From assembly GCA_022843445.1 (NCBI GenBank), contig JALHNS010000028.1:1-33281 (forward strand): DNA of 33,281 nucleotides, in the 5' to 3' direction. Positions 1 to 7,696 of this stretch are shown in pieces. Below the pieces are notes generated by a model. That model was given only the letters and a program-made list of their open reading frames with translations. It was not told the origin of the DNA and did no database searches. Each line of letters opens with the position of its first letter. The first letter of the stretch is position 1. The position numbers and the translations under genes are program-made. The stretch comes from Gemmata sp. (GTDB lineage Bacteria; Planctomycetota; Planctomycetia; Gemmatales; Gemmataceae).

Positions 1-2
1 CG

Positions 3-734
3 GTGCTGCTGTTCGCGTTTCTGCCCGCGCCCGAGGCGCGCGCGGAGCGCGCGGTGCGCGACGCCGAGGCCGCGCTCAAGTTGCCGGTCGAGCGGTGCTA
101 CCTAGTGGAAGTGCAGCGCGAGGGCGCGGCCGCGGACGAGCCGATCGCGCCGCGCACGGTGCGCGTGTGGACCGCCGGCGACCGGTTCCGCGTCGAGGTG
201 AGTCGCGGGCCGTTGCGGTTCGTGTGGGGCCGCGACACCGACGGCGCGGTGTGGTTCGTGGCGAACCCGGCGCGCGGCGCGCGCATCGCCCCGGACGAAC
301 AGGGCCCGGGCCTTCAGCAGGCGTGCGACCTGTACGGCCTGCGCACCGAAACCGTGCTCGCGGAGATGCGCGCGCACTGCCGGCTGAAGGAAGACCCGCG
401 CGCGACTTCGACGGAACCGCGCGTGATCCGCGCCGAACCGAAACTCGGCGCGCGTCTAATCGGGTTCCGCTCCGCGGTCGCCGAACTCGATCCCGAAACG
501 AGCGCGATTCGCAAGCTCGCGCTCACCCGGGCCGCGCTCGGCGGCACCGCGACCACCACGTTCACGCTGATCGACACGCGGCCGATGGACGAATCGCGGT
601 ACAAGCTGGAAGGGCACTTGGTGGAACCGTACCAAGTGTTCGACCGCGACACCGACCCCGGCCGCCGCCGCGAACTCCTCGCCCGCTGGCTCGGCGCGCA
701 AACCGACCGCTGGCTTATGGGGCCGAAGAAGTAG
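3..734 (+). CDS. Hypothetical exported protein, 5' end outside window
   Basis: The frame is open from the left edge and the first possible start is GTG at base 3. The visible N-terminus (LLFAFLPAPEARA) looks like the hydrophobic core and Ala-x-Ala cleavage site of a signal peptide whose first residues are missing, so the true start is probably just upstream. The mature part, about 225 residues, is rich in beta-type segments and has few cysteines (three or so). I see no catalytic motif. Its general pattern, a small exported beta-rich protein that measures out a value ('RVWTAGDRFRVEV'), recalls the LolA-like exported proteins that are frequent in Gemmata, but I cannot assign a family. It converges on the minus-strand protease gene, whose stop lies 33 bases away. 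No function is claimed. Confidence 0.7.
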   Translation: MLLFAFLPAPEARAERAVRDAEAALKLPVERCYLVEVQREGAAADEPIAPRTVRVWTAGDRFRVEVSRGPLRFVWGRDTDGAVWFVANPARGARIAPDEQGPGLQQACDLYGLRTETVLAEMRAHCRLKEDPRATSTEPRVIRAEPKLGARLIGFRSAVAELDPETSAIRKLALTRAALGGTATTTFTLIDTRPMDESRYKLEGHLVEPYQVFDRDTDPGRRRELLARWLGAQTDRWLMGPKK

Positions 735-767
735 TTGCGCGATGAGTGGTAGGAGTCGATACGCCAC

Positions 768-1190
768 TCAAGGTATCGCGCCCGGATCGGCTACATCGAA
801 CCACTGGCCGGAGCGGGAGAGACGTACGTCGAACACGAGTAAGAAGTTGATCTGTCCGAGGAGAACGGGAACGGCATCCGATTTCGACCACGCGAACGCT
901 AGCCGCGGGCCGAACCCACCGACCAACCCTTCGCAGAGCAACACGCGGGCCTCGACCGCGGCCAGATTGCCAGTGAGTGTCACCGGTGCCGCGGCATCCC
1001 AATCTCCGCCGAGCCGCTCGCCCACCGACCACGGCAGTACGTTCACTGCCGCGCCTGTGTCGATCAATCTCGACACGCTTTCTTCGCGGCTACCGAGGCG
1101 CAGTCGGAACGGGAGCATCGGTGCCAAACTTGCCTGCCCGGCTGCGGGGGCGCGCATCACGAACGGGAACCGCTCGCGCCGCTTGCTCAC
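768..1190 (-). CDS. Retropepsin-like (clan AA) aspartic protease
   Basis: A 140-residue protein with the active-site signature LIDTGAAVNVLP; the catalytic Asp is residue 44 in Asp-Thr-Gly. A second family feature near residue 108 (VLLGQINFL) matches the glycine-containing segment that packs the active site in clan AA proteases. The length suits a single retropepsin lobe, so it should act as a homodimer with one Asp from each chain. No signal peptide or membrane segment is seen, so it is probably cytoplasmic. The start is GTG at 1190, inside a GTGA overlap with the stop of the upstream 69-residue gene, which implies translational coupling. The substrate is unknown; the upstream protein is an obvious candidate partner. 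The catalytic class is well supported; the biological role is not known. Confidence 0.8.
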   Translation of the reverse strand: MSKRRERFPFVMRAPAAGQASLAPMLPFRLRLGSREESVSRLIDTGAAVNVLPWSVGERLGGDWDAAAPVTLTGNLAAVEARVLLCEGLVGGFGPRLAFAWSKSDAVPVLLGQINFLLVFDVRLSRSGQWFDVADPGAIP

Positions 1191-1396
1191 GACTGCCCCC
1201 GGTCGGCGTCGAGCGACCGAAGGAGAACGTCAGCGGCCCCAAAAGCGGCGTCCGGCGACCACACGGGGTATTCGCGCCCGGCTTCGATGAGCGGCGCCTC
1301 GTCCCGCAAGAGCGCGGCGGCCAACTCTTGGATCAGCCGGAACTGCTCCGCACGCGGCAGCGCGCGGGCGTCGGCCAGAACGTCGGTCAGCACCAT
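1187..1396 (-). CDS. Small hypothetical protein coupled to aspartic protease
   Basis: A 69-residue protein, mostly predicted helix in its first half (ALPRAEQFRLIQELAAALL), with a Trp/Pro-containing tail. The ATG at 1396 is preferred over a TTG nine bases upstream because a GGAG motif sits about nine bases before it. Its stop overlaps the GTG start of the protease gene (GTGA at 1187-1190). Short helical proteins encoded directly upstream of clan AA proteases recur in bacteria, and the helix resembles small antitoxin-type proteins, but I see no DNA-binding motif. It could be a substrate, inhibitor or chaperone of the protease. The function is unknown and this is inference from position only. 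Confidence 0.6.
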   Translation of the reverse strand: MVLTDVLADARALPRAEQFRLIQELAAALLRDEAPLIEAGREYPVWSPDAAFGAADVLLRSLDADRGQS

Positions 1397-1504
1397 ACCA
1401 CCCAACTCCGCAACGAACGAAGGTGTTTCATGGTATCGTAGGCGCGCACCGACCGCAAGTTGCGGAACGATAAGCTCATCGGCCCGGCGACAATCAGCGC
1501 CTTA

Positions 1505-1858
1505 CTACTTGGGTGGGCGTGGTGGGAAATGTTGCATCAAGAAGCCCGCGAGCGCTCGGTACGACAATCCGCGCTTCGGCACGTTCGGCCAACCCTCCAA
1601 GTCGCCGAAGTGCGACTCTAGTGCCCGATGAGCCAGACTGTCTCGCGGTATCACAGACGAATCCCACCTGTTCGATTGCGCTTGGAGAGCGAGAAACGCA
1701 AGGAAGTGAGTGAACTGCGCCAACCCGTCTCTGTCTTCATCGGTGATGGGCGCGTTGGTTTCGTAGAACTCCAACTCGCCGAGATACGCACCGGGGTCGA
1801 ATTCGCTTAATGGCAGCGGTGGAGCCGTCAGCGCGCGAATCTTCACGGCCTTACCCAT
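1505..1858 (-). CDS. Hypothetical protein, second gene of an overlapping pair
   Basis: A 117-residue protein starting at ATG 1858 ([16 protein letters not shown]). A longer reading frame extends upstream, but this start has a perfect GGAGG ribosome binding site seven bases before it, and an earlier start would run deep into the upstream gene. The start overlaps the end of the upstream gene by eight bases, so the two are probably co-translated. The protein has acidic and aromatic stretches and a C-terminal segment with His-Phe and several prolines. There is no signal peptide, membrane segment or recognisable domain. I do not recognise the family. The DNA here reads less GC-rich than the flanking operons, which fits an acquired gene. 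Confidence 0.6.
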   Translation of the reverse strand: MGKAVKIRALTAPPLPLSEFDPGAYLGELEFYETNAPITDEDRDGLAQFTHFLAFLALQAQSNRWDSSVIPRDSLAHRALESHFGDLEGWPNVPKRGLSYRALAGFLMQHFPPRPPK

Positions 1859-2330
1859 TGCTGCCTCCGAAGTGGCCCGGTTCCACGCAGAGTTGCACGC
1901 ATTCAAGCGCGGCCTCATACCGTGTGCCCGCGTGAACCTGACGCAATTCCTTGACGAACCTATCCAACAATCCCGGTTCGCTGCTGAGATAAAGCGTCGC
2001 ACGGCTGGCGACGTGCGTTCGGCTAATGGGATACCAGTCCGATTCCGCGTGCACCGTGACGAATAACCGGCCGCGCCCCTCCATGTCGAAGTTTAAACGC
2101 GCTCGGAAGGCACCGTTGGCGTACTCGGGGCCGAACTTGCCCAACTCGATGTCGTAGATGCCGCCGAAGATGCTGGGCGCGAATCGTTCCAGATCGGCTG
2201 CTAAAGTCTCAAGCGACTGATGGCCCGCGTACACCTTGACGCAGAACTTGGAGCAGCCGTCCGAAATTGTGATTTCAAACTCAACGAGACTTTCGTCGGA
2301 CCAGACTTTCTTGAGAGTAATCCCTCGCAT
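1851..2330 (-). CDS. Hypothetical protein, first gene of an overlapping pair
   Basis: A 159-residue protein starting at ATG 2330 ([10 protein letters not shown]). The open frame continues upstream to 2648 but would then run under the sugar-nucleotide gene on the other strand and gives low-complexity sequence, so the shorter start is chosen; the Shine-Dalgarno there is weak. The protein reads as an alternating beta-strand fold with the segment [13 protein letters not shown] and the later stretch [19 protein letters not shown] have the impression this pattern is shared by a widespread family of uncharacterised soluble proteins, but I cannot name it with confidence. It overlaps the downstream 117-residue gene by eight bases. 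No signal peptide or transmembrane segment is seen. Confidence 0.6.
   Translation of the reverse strand: MRGITLKKVWSDESLVEFEITISDGCSKFCVKVYAGHQSLETLAADLERFAPSIFGGIYDIELGKFGPEYANGAFRARLNFDMEGRGRLFVTVHAESDWYPISRTHVASRATLYLSSEPGLLDRFVKELRQVHAGTRYEAALECVQLCVEPGHFGGSNG
1864..1868 (-). promoter_or_regulatory. Ribosome binding site deciding the 1858 start
   Basis: GGAGG on the minus strand, seven bases before ATG 1858. It lies inside the end of the upstream gene and is the main reason for choosing the short form of the 1505-1858 protein. Confidence 0.7.
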
Positions 2331-2535
2331 AATGCGCTCTGTGGCCGAACTTGTTTGTTGGCTAACCCGCGGTGCGCGTTCGACGCAACCACCCACCTCA
2401 CCCAAACTGTAACCGCGCGCCCGATCCCCCGCAACCGGCGCGCGGAAATCGCCTTGCGGGGGTTGCGCGAGCGGGGTAAAGTCTCGCGGTTCGTTCGACC
2501 GATTGTGAACTCCGTCACGGACGGCGGAACCCTCC
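2331..2535. promoter_or_regulatory. Divergent intergenic region upstream of the sugar operon
   Basis: About 205 bases separate the start of the minus-strand hypothetical pair (2330) from the start of the sugar-nucleotide operon (2536), so promoters for both are expected here. I could not pick out a convincing -35/-10 pair or an operator. The ATG at 2536 has only a weak purine-rich motif before it. Confidence 0.4.
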
Positions 2536-3306
2536 ATGCGCGCGGTCATTCTCGCCGGCGGCCTCGGCACGCGGCTCGCCGAAGAGACCGAGGTGCGGCC
2601 CAAACCGATGGTCGAAATCGGCGGGCGGCCCATCCTCTGGCACATCATGAGCCACTACGCGGCCCACTGGGTCACGGAGTTCGTCGTCGCGCTCGGCTAC
2701 AAGTCCGACGCCATCAAGCGGTTCTTCATCGAGCGCTCGCGGTACACCGGCAGCATCTCCGTGAACCTCGCGCGCGGCGAAATCACCGAACACGACAAAG
2801 CCGACGCGGACTGGAACGTTCACCTCATCGAAACCGGGCTGAACACCAACACCGGCGGGCGCGTGCGGCGCGTGGCGGATTGGGTGCGCGACGGCACGTT
2901 CATGCTCACCTACGGCGACGGCGTGAGCGACGTGGACGTGCAGGCGCTCTTGCGCCACCACCGCGAAACCGGCAAACTTGCGACCGTCACCGCCGTTCGG
3001 CCCCCGGCGCGCTTCGGCGGGTTGGAGTTCGACGGGCCGCTCGTCCGCGCGTTCACCGAGAAGCCGCAGACCGGCGAAGGGTGGATCAACGGCGGGTTCT
3101 TCGTGCTGGAACCCGCCGTGCTCGACTACATCGGCGGCGACGACGACAGCTTCGAGAACGACATTCTCCCGCGACTGGTAGCCGACGGCCAACTGGCCGC
3201 GTACCGGCACGACAAGTTCTGGCAGTGCATGGACACGCTCCGCGACAAGCGCCAACTCGAAGCGCTCTGGCAGGAGGGCCGTGCCCCGTGGAGGGCGAGC
3301 GCGTGA
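2536..3306 (+). CDS. rfbF: Glucose-1-phosphate cytidylyltransferase
   Basis: A 256-residue nucleotidyltransferase that makes CDP-glucose from CTP and glucose-1-phosphate, the entry step of CDP-deoxysugar pathways. The N-terminus carries the nucleotide-binding signature ([12 protein letters not shown], then [18 protein letters not shown]), typical of the RfbF family rather than of dTDP-glucose (RmlA) or GalU enzymes. [10 protein letters not shown] near residue 130 supplies the metal-binding Asp, and [12 protein letters not shown] matches the sugar-binding segment. The length is that of the family. It is the first gene of a six-gene cytoplasmic operon, and its TGA overlaps the GTG start of the next gene. 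The context, with a CDP-glucose dehydratase directly after it, supports the CTP specificity. High confidence. Confidence 0.93.
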   Translation: MRAVILAGGLGTRLAEETEVRPKPMVEIGGRPILWHIMSHYAAHWVTEFVVALGYKSDAIKRFFIERSRYTGSISVNLARGEITEHDKADADWNVHLIETGLNTNTGGRVRRVADWVRDGTFMLTYGDGVSDVDVQALLRHHRETGKLATVTAVRPPARFGGLEFDGPLVRAFTEKPQTGEGWINGGFFVLEPAVLDYIGGDDDSFENDILPRLVADGQLAAYRHDKFWQCMDTLRDKRQLEALWQEGRAPWRASA

Positions 3307-4289
3307 ACGGGTTCTGGCAGGATCGGCCCACACTCGTAACCGGCGCGACCGGCTTGGTCGGCGGTGCGGTCGTAAAGCGATTGCTTCGCGGCGGCGCGGA
3401 TGTCGTGTGCCTCGTGCGCGACTGGGTGCCCGAAAGCGAACTCGTGCGCGGTGGTCTGCTTCAGCAAGTGAAGACCGTGCGGGGTGATGTGCGCGATCAG
3501 GTGCTCGCGGAGCGCGTGCTCGGCGAGTTCGAGATCGACACCGTTGTTCACCTCGCAGCCCAAACGCTGGTGCCGGTGGCGAACCGCAATCCGGTGGCGA
3601 CGTTCGAGAGCAACATTCAGGGCACGTGGGCGCTCCTCGAAGCGTGCCGGCGCAGTCCGAAGGTCAAGCAGATCGTGCTCGCATCGAGCGACAAAGCCTA
3701 CGGCGACGCCGAAGTGCTGCCCTACGACGAGAGCACGCCGCTACAGGGCCGGCACCCCTACGACGTGAGCAAGTCGTGCGCGGACCTGATCGCGCAAAGC
3801 TACGCGATCACCTACGGCCTGCCGGTGTCGGTCACGCGGTGCGGCAACTTCTACGGCCCCGGCGATCTGAACTGGAACCGCATTATTCCGGGCACGATCC
3901 GCAGCGTGCAGCGCGGCGAGCGCCCGGTGATCCGCTCCGACGGCACGCTCGTGCGCGACTACTTCTTCGTCGAAGACGGCGCGGCGGCGTACCTGCTGCT
4001 CGCCGAGAAGATGGCCGCCGACCCGGCGCTGCGCGGCGAGGCGTTCAACTTCTCGAACGAGACGCAAGTGAGCGTCCGCGAACTCGTGGACAAGGTGCTC
4101 GCGGTGATGGGTTCGCGCCTCACGCCCGAAGTGCGCAACGAGGCGACGAACGAGATCAAGCACCAGAGCCTGAGCGCGAAGAAAGCCCGCGAGCGGCTCG
4201 GCTGGCGCCCGCACTTCACGCTCGAAGAGGGCTTGCGCCGCACGGTCGCGTGGTACTCCAGTTTCTTCGAGACGAGGGCCGCCGCGTGA
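3303..4289 (+). CDS. rfbG: CDP-glucose 4,6-dehydratase
   Basis: A 328-residue NAD-dependent short-chain dehydratase expected to convert CDP-glucose to CDP-4-keto-6-deoxyglucose. The Rossmann motif TGATGLVGG is at residues 13-21. The catalytic YDVSK (Tyr153, Lys157) follows SSDKAYG at 128-134, which supplies the Asp-Lys pair seen in CDP-glucose dehydratases where dTDP-glucose enzymes have Asp-Glu. [18 protein letters not shown] is also typical of the family. It is somewhat shorter than the usual 350-360 residues. GTG 3303 is chosen because it overlaps the previous stop in a GTGA arrangement; the open frame further upstream is antisense-like noise. The next gene again begins in a GTGA overlap. 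Confidence 0.88.
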   Translation: MNGFWQDRPTLVTGATGLVGGAVVKRLLRGGADVVCLVRDWVPESELVRGGLLQQVKTVRGDVRDQVLAERVLGEFEIDTVVHLAAQTLVPVANRNPVATFESNIQGTWALLEACRRSPKVKQIVLASSDKAYGDAEVLPYDESTPLQGRHPYDVSKSCADLIAQSYAITYGLPVSVTRCGNFYGPGDLNWNRIIPGTIRSVQRGERPVIRSDGTLVRDYFFVEDGAAAYLLLAEKMAADPALRGEAFNFSNETQVSVRELVDKVLAVMGSRLTPEVRNEATNEIKHQSLSAKKARERLGWRPHFTLEEGLRRTVAWYSSFFETRAAA

Positions 4290-5518
4290 CGATTTCCCTC
4301 TCCCCCAAGTGTCGCGCGTGCGGCGCACACCCGCTCGCTCCGGTGCTGTCGCTCGGGCACACGCCGTTGGCTAACGCGCTGCGCGACGCGCCCGGCGAAC
4401 ACGAGGCGACGTTCCCGCTCGAACTCGCGGTGTGCCCGAAGTGCGCGCTCGCGCAAATCACGGCCGAGGTGCCGCCGGACGACCTGTTCCGCGATTACGT
4501 TTACTTCTCGTCGTTCTCAGACACGATGCTGAAGCACGCGGCCGAACTCGCGCGCGAACTGACACAATCTGAGAAACTCAGCTCGCGCGGCCTCGTGGTC
4601 GAAGCCGCGAGTAACGACGGCTACCTGCTGAAGAACTACAAGGCCGCGGGCGTGCCGGTGCTGGGGATCGAGCCGGCGCGGAACGTGGCGCGCGTCGCAG
4701 TGGAGCGCCACGGCATCCCGACGCGCGCCGAGTTCTTTACGCGCGAGTTCGCGGAGCAACTCGCGCGCGAGGGCCACCGCGCCGACGTGTTCCACGCGCA
4801 CAACGTGCTCGCGCACGTCCCGGACCTCAACGGCTTCGTCGCCGGCATCCGCACCCTCATCAAGCCGAACGGCGTCGCGGTGGTTGAGGCTCCGTATGTG
4901 AAAGACATGCTCGACCACTGCGAGTTCGACACCATCTATCACGAACACCTGTGCTACTTCTCGCTCACCGCGCTAGACGCGTGCTTTAAGAATCACGGAC
5001 TAACAATTCGCGATTGCAAGCGCGTCCCCATTCACGGCGGCACACTGCGCATTTATGCATCGCATACAGAATCCGCGACCGTGAACCCGCGCGTCACGGC
5101 GCTGCTGGCGGAAGAAGCGGCGTGGGGCGTCCGCGAACTGGGGCCGTATCGCGCATTTGCCGAGCGCGCCGCGGAGGTGCGCCGGGCGCTCGTCGGACTG
5201 CTCACCGAACTGAAGGCGAGCGGCAAGCGGATCGCCGCTTACGGCGCGAGCGCGAAGGGCAGCACGTTGCTGAACTACTGTGGTATCGGCCAAGAGCTAC
5301 TGGATTTCGTAGTGGACCGCAGCACGGTGAAGCAGGGCAAGTTCACGCCCGGCACGCGGCTGAAGATCCACGCTCCGGACAAGCTGCTCGAAGCGATGCC
5401 GGACTACACACTGTTACTGACGTGGAACTTCGCGGACGAAATCTTGCGCCAGCAGGCCGAGTACCGCGCCCGCGGTGGCAAGTTCATCGTCCCCGTTCCG
5501 CTCCCGCGAGTCGCATAA
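4286..5518 (+). CDS. SAM-dependent sugar C-methyltransferase (TylCIII/NovU type)
   Basis: A 410-residue methyltransferase predicted to add a methyl group to a ring carbon of a nucleotide-bound 4-keto-6-deoxysugar. It has the three-part layout of the family: an N-terminal zinc-binding module with Cys9, Cys12, Cys50 and Cys53; a central SAM-binding Rossmann domain ([10 protein letters not shown] at 106-115, GIEPA at 127-131); and a C-terminal domain with HGGTLRIY and [22 protein letters not shown] at 217-226 carries the His/Glu/Tyr residues implicated in enolate formation in characterised members. GTG 4286 overlaps the preceding stop. Family members methylate C3 or C5; which one applies here cannot be read from the sequence. 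It follows the dehydratase that makes its likely substrate. Confidence 0.88.
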   Translation: MTISLSPKCRACGAHPLAPVLSLGHTPLANALRDAPGEHEATFPLELAVCPKCALAQITAEVPPDDLFRDYVYFSSFSDTMLKHAAELARELTQSEKLSSRGLVVEAASNDGYLLKNYKAAGVPVLGIEPARNVARVAVERHGIPTRAEFFTREFAEQLAREGHRADVFHAHNVLAHVPDLNGFVAGIRTLIKPNGVAVVEAPYVKDMLDHCEFDTIYHEHLCYFSLTALDACFKNHGLTIRDCKRVPIHGGTLRIYASHTESATVNPRVTALLAEEAAWGVRELGPYRAFAERAAEVRRALVGLLTELKASGKRIAAYGASAKGSTLLNYCGIGQELLDFVVDRSTVKQGKFTPGTRLKIHAPDKLLEAMPDYTLLLTWNFADEILRQQAEYRARGGKFIVPVPLPRVA

Positions 5519-5520
5519 CG

Positions 5521-6054
5521 GTGACCTTCACCGAAACGCTACTGCCGGGCGTGTACATCATCGACGTCGAGCCGCGGGCCGACGACCGCGGCCTGTTCGC
5601 GCGCACCTACTGCGAAGACGAGTTCGGCGCTCGCGGGCTGTGTGTGAATTGGGTGCAGTGCAACGTGTCGTTCAACACGCGGGCCGGCACGCTCCGCGGC
5701 ATGCACTGGCAAGCCGAACCGCACGGCGAAGCGAAGTTGGTGCGCTGCACCGCGGGCGCGGCGTTCGACGTGGTCGCGGACGCGCGGCCCGGGTCGCCCA
5801 CCTACCGCAAGTGGGTGAGCGTCGAACTCACGGCCGCGAACCGGCGCGCGGTGTACATCCCGGCGGGCTTCGCGCACGGGTTTCAGGCGCTCGCGGACGG
5901 CACCGAACTGTTCTATCACATGTCGTCGCGGTACGTGCCCGAGGCCGCGACCGGCGCGCGGTGGGACGACCCGGCGCTCGGAATCACTTGGCCCGAATGC
6001 GGCGCGCGCGTGATCGCGCCGCGCGACCTGTCGTTCCCGGACCTGCCGCTATGA
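5521..6054 (+). CDS. dTDP-4-dehydrorhamnose 3,5-epimerase family protein
   Basis: A 177-residue cupin-fold epimerase of the RmlC family. RGMHWQ contains the conserved catalytic His; PAGFAHGF and ARWDDPALGITWP are family signatures near the middle and C-terminus. In this operon the substrate should be a CDP-linked, probably methylated, 4-keto-6-deoxysugar rather than dTDP-4-keto-rhamnose, and it may epimerise C3, C5 or both. The start is GTG 5521, two bases after the methyltransferase stop; an upstream in-frame extension is shadow sequence from that gene. The stop TGA is embedded in ATGA with the next start. The family is certain; the exact stereochemistry is not. Confidence 0.88.
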   Translation: MTFTETLLPGVYIIDVEPRADDRGLFARTYCEDEFGARGLCVNWVQCNVSFNTRAGTLRGMHWQAEPHGEAKLVRCTAGAAFDVVADARPGSPTYRKWVSVELTAANRRAVYIPAGFAHGFQALADGTELFYHMSSRYVPEAATGARWDDPALGITWPECGARVIAPRDLSFPDLPL

Positions 6055-6938
6055 ACCGCCTGCTCGTCACCGGCGGAACCGGCTTCCTCGGCGAACCGTG
6101 CGCGCGCGCCGCGGGTTCTTCGCTTGAAGTGCGAGCGGTCGGTTCGCGCGACTGCGATCTACTACAACCCGGGGCCGCGGCGCGACTGATCGAAGCCGTT
6201 CGACCTTCCCACCTGCTGCACTTGGCGTGGGTCGCGACGCCGGGCGCGTTCTGGGAGTCGGCCGACAACTGGCGGTGGCTCCGCGCTTCGCAAGAACTGT
6301 TGCTCGCGTTCGCGCGGTGCGGCGGCGTTCGCGCGGTCACGGCCGGAACGTGTGCCGAATACGACTGGACGGCCGGCGGCACGCTGAGCGAGCGCGGCAC
6401 GCCGACGCGGCCCGCGACGACCTACGGCCGCGCGAAGTTGGAACTGTGCGAGTGGGCGACCGCGCTCGGGCGCGCCCGTGGGCTGAGCGTCGCGCACGCG
6501 CGGCTGTTCTGGATGTACGGCCCGCGCGAGCACCCGGCGCGGCTGGTGCCGAGTGTGGCAAGCGCGCTCTTGCGCGGGGAGCCGGCGCTGTGTTCCGAAG
6601 GCACGCAGGCACGCGATTTCCTGCACGCGAGCGACGTCGCCGCTGCGCTCGTTCGCCTCGTGGAAAGCGACCTGCGCGGCCCGGTGAACGTCGCGTCCGG
6701 TGTGCCGGTGCCGGTGCGCGAGGTGGTGGCGCACGTCGCCGCCGCGACCGGGCGCGCGGACCTCGTGCGATTCGGCGCGCGACCGACGCCACCCAACGAA
6801 CCGCAAGTGCTCGTCGCGGACGTGGCGCGGTTACGAACCGAACTGAACTGGACGCCCCGCGTGCCGCTCGCGCGCGGGTTGGGCGAAACCGTGAACTGGT
6901 GGCGCACGCGGTGCGCGGGAGAACGCAAATGCGGCTGA
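6051..6938 (+). CDS. NAD(P)-dependent sugar epimerase/reductase
   Basis: A 295-residue extended short-chain dehydrogenase. The Rossmann motif TGGTGFLGE is at residues 7-15, and YGRAK at 125-129 gives the catalytic Tyr and Lys. ARDFLHASDVAAALV matches the conserved C-terminal half of the family. In this pathway the most economical role is reduction of the 4-keto group after methylation and epimerisation, yielding the finished CDP-deoxysugar; a C4 epimerase is possible. The start ATG 6051 overlaps the previous stop (ATGA), and the end overlaps the next gene by ten bases. The length is slightly short for the family but all core motifs are present. Confidence 0.85.
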   Translation: MNRLLVTGGTGFLGEPCARAAGSSLEVRAVGSRDCDLLQPGAAARLIEAVRPSHLLHLAWVATPGAFWESADNWRWLRASQELLLAFARCGGVRAVTAGTCAEYDWTAGGTLSERGTPTRPATTYGRAKLELCEWATALGRARGLSVAHARLFWMYGPREHPARLVPSVASALLRGEPALCSEGTQARDFLHASDVAAALVRLVESDLRGPVNVASGVPVPVREVVAHVAAATGRADLVRFGARPTPPNEPQVLVADVARLRTELNWTPRVPLARGLGETVNWWRTRCAGERKCG

Positions 6939-7696
6939 CCATCGACACCGACGCGCGCACCCTCACCGAAGAGACGGCGAACGGCCCGCGCACGCACGCG
7001 CTCGATTCGCCCGAAGCGTTCGGCCTCATTTCGGAGCAGTGGCTCGCGGTGGGCTGGACGCAGAAGTACATCTACGGCTTCACGTGGCTCGGCCGACCGG
7101 TGATTCAGCTCCCCGAAGACATGATCCGCATTCAGGAAGTGATTCACCGCGTGCAGCCGGACGTGATCGTCGAAACCGGCGTCGCGCACGGCGGCTCACT
7201 CATCTACTACGCGAGCCTGTGCAAGGCGACCGACCGCGGGCGCGTCATCGGCATCGACATCGAGATTCGGCCGCACAACCGCGCGGCGATCGAGGCGCAC
7301 CCGCTGTTCCCGTACATCACGCTCGTTGAAGGCAGTTCCATCGCGCCGGACGTGGTGGCGCATGTGAAATCGCTCATCAAGCCGAACGAGCGCGTGCTGG
7401 TGCTGCTCGATTCGAACCACACCAAGGCGCACGTTCGCGCGGAACTGGACGCCTACGCCGACTTGGTGGGCGAAGGGTCGTACATCGTGGCGACGGACGG
7501 CATCATGGCCGCGGTTGCGGGCCGGCCGGGGTCGAAGCCCGGTTGGGAGTGGGACAACCCCTCAGAAGCGGCCCGCGAGTTCGCCGCGGCGCACCCGGAG
7601 TTCGTGCTGGAGGAACCCGGATTCCTTTTCAACGAGGGGAAGATCGAGCAACAACTCACGCACTGGCCGTCGGCGTACCTGCGCCGGGTCGCGTGA
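6929..7696 (+). CDS. CmcI-like cephalosporin hydroxylase family protein (probable methyltransferase)
   Basis: A 255-residue member of the family named after CmcI, most of whose members are SAM-dependent O-methyltransferases acting on sugars or antibiotics. ETGVAHGGS at 82-90 is the SAM-binding glycine loop; GIDIEI at 108-113 supplies the acidic residue that binds the SAM ribose; VLLDSNHTKAHV is the family's characteristic metal/substrate segment. It is the last gene of the sugar operon and its start lies ten bases inside the reductase gene. It likely O-methylates the sugar before or after transfer. Its last 41 bases overlap the end of the glycosyltransferase gene on the other strand. Hydroxylase activity is a historical name and is not implied. 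Confidence 0.82.
   Translation: MRLTIDTDARTLTEETANGPRTHALDSPEAFGLISEQWLAVGWTQKYIYGFTWLGRPVIQLPEDMIRIQEVIHRVQPDVIVETGVAHGGSLIYYASLCKATDRGRVIGIDIEIRPHNRAAIEAHPLFPYITLVEGSSIAPDVVAHVKSLIKPNERVLVLLDSNHTKAHVRAELDAYADLVGEGSYIVATDGIMAAVAGRPGSKPGWEWDNPSEAAREFAAAHPEFVLEEPGFLFNEGKIEQQLTHWPSAYLRRVA

Noticed and set aside
3-734. Calling the first gene a LolA family protein
   Set aside because: The general look is similar, but no family-defining segment can be pointed to and the N-terminus is missing.
2220-4289. A 689-codon extension of the CDP-glucose dehydratase frame
   Set aside because: The added part is Arg-rich shadow of the cytidylyltransferase gene; the GTG at 3303 in the GTGA overlap gives a standard dehydratase N-terminus.
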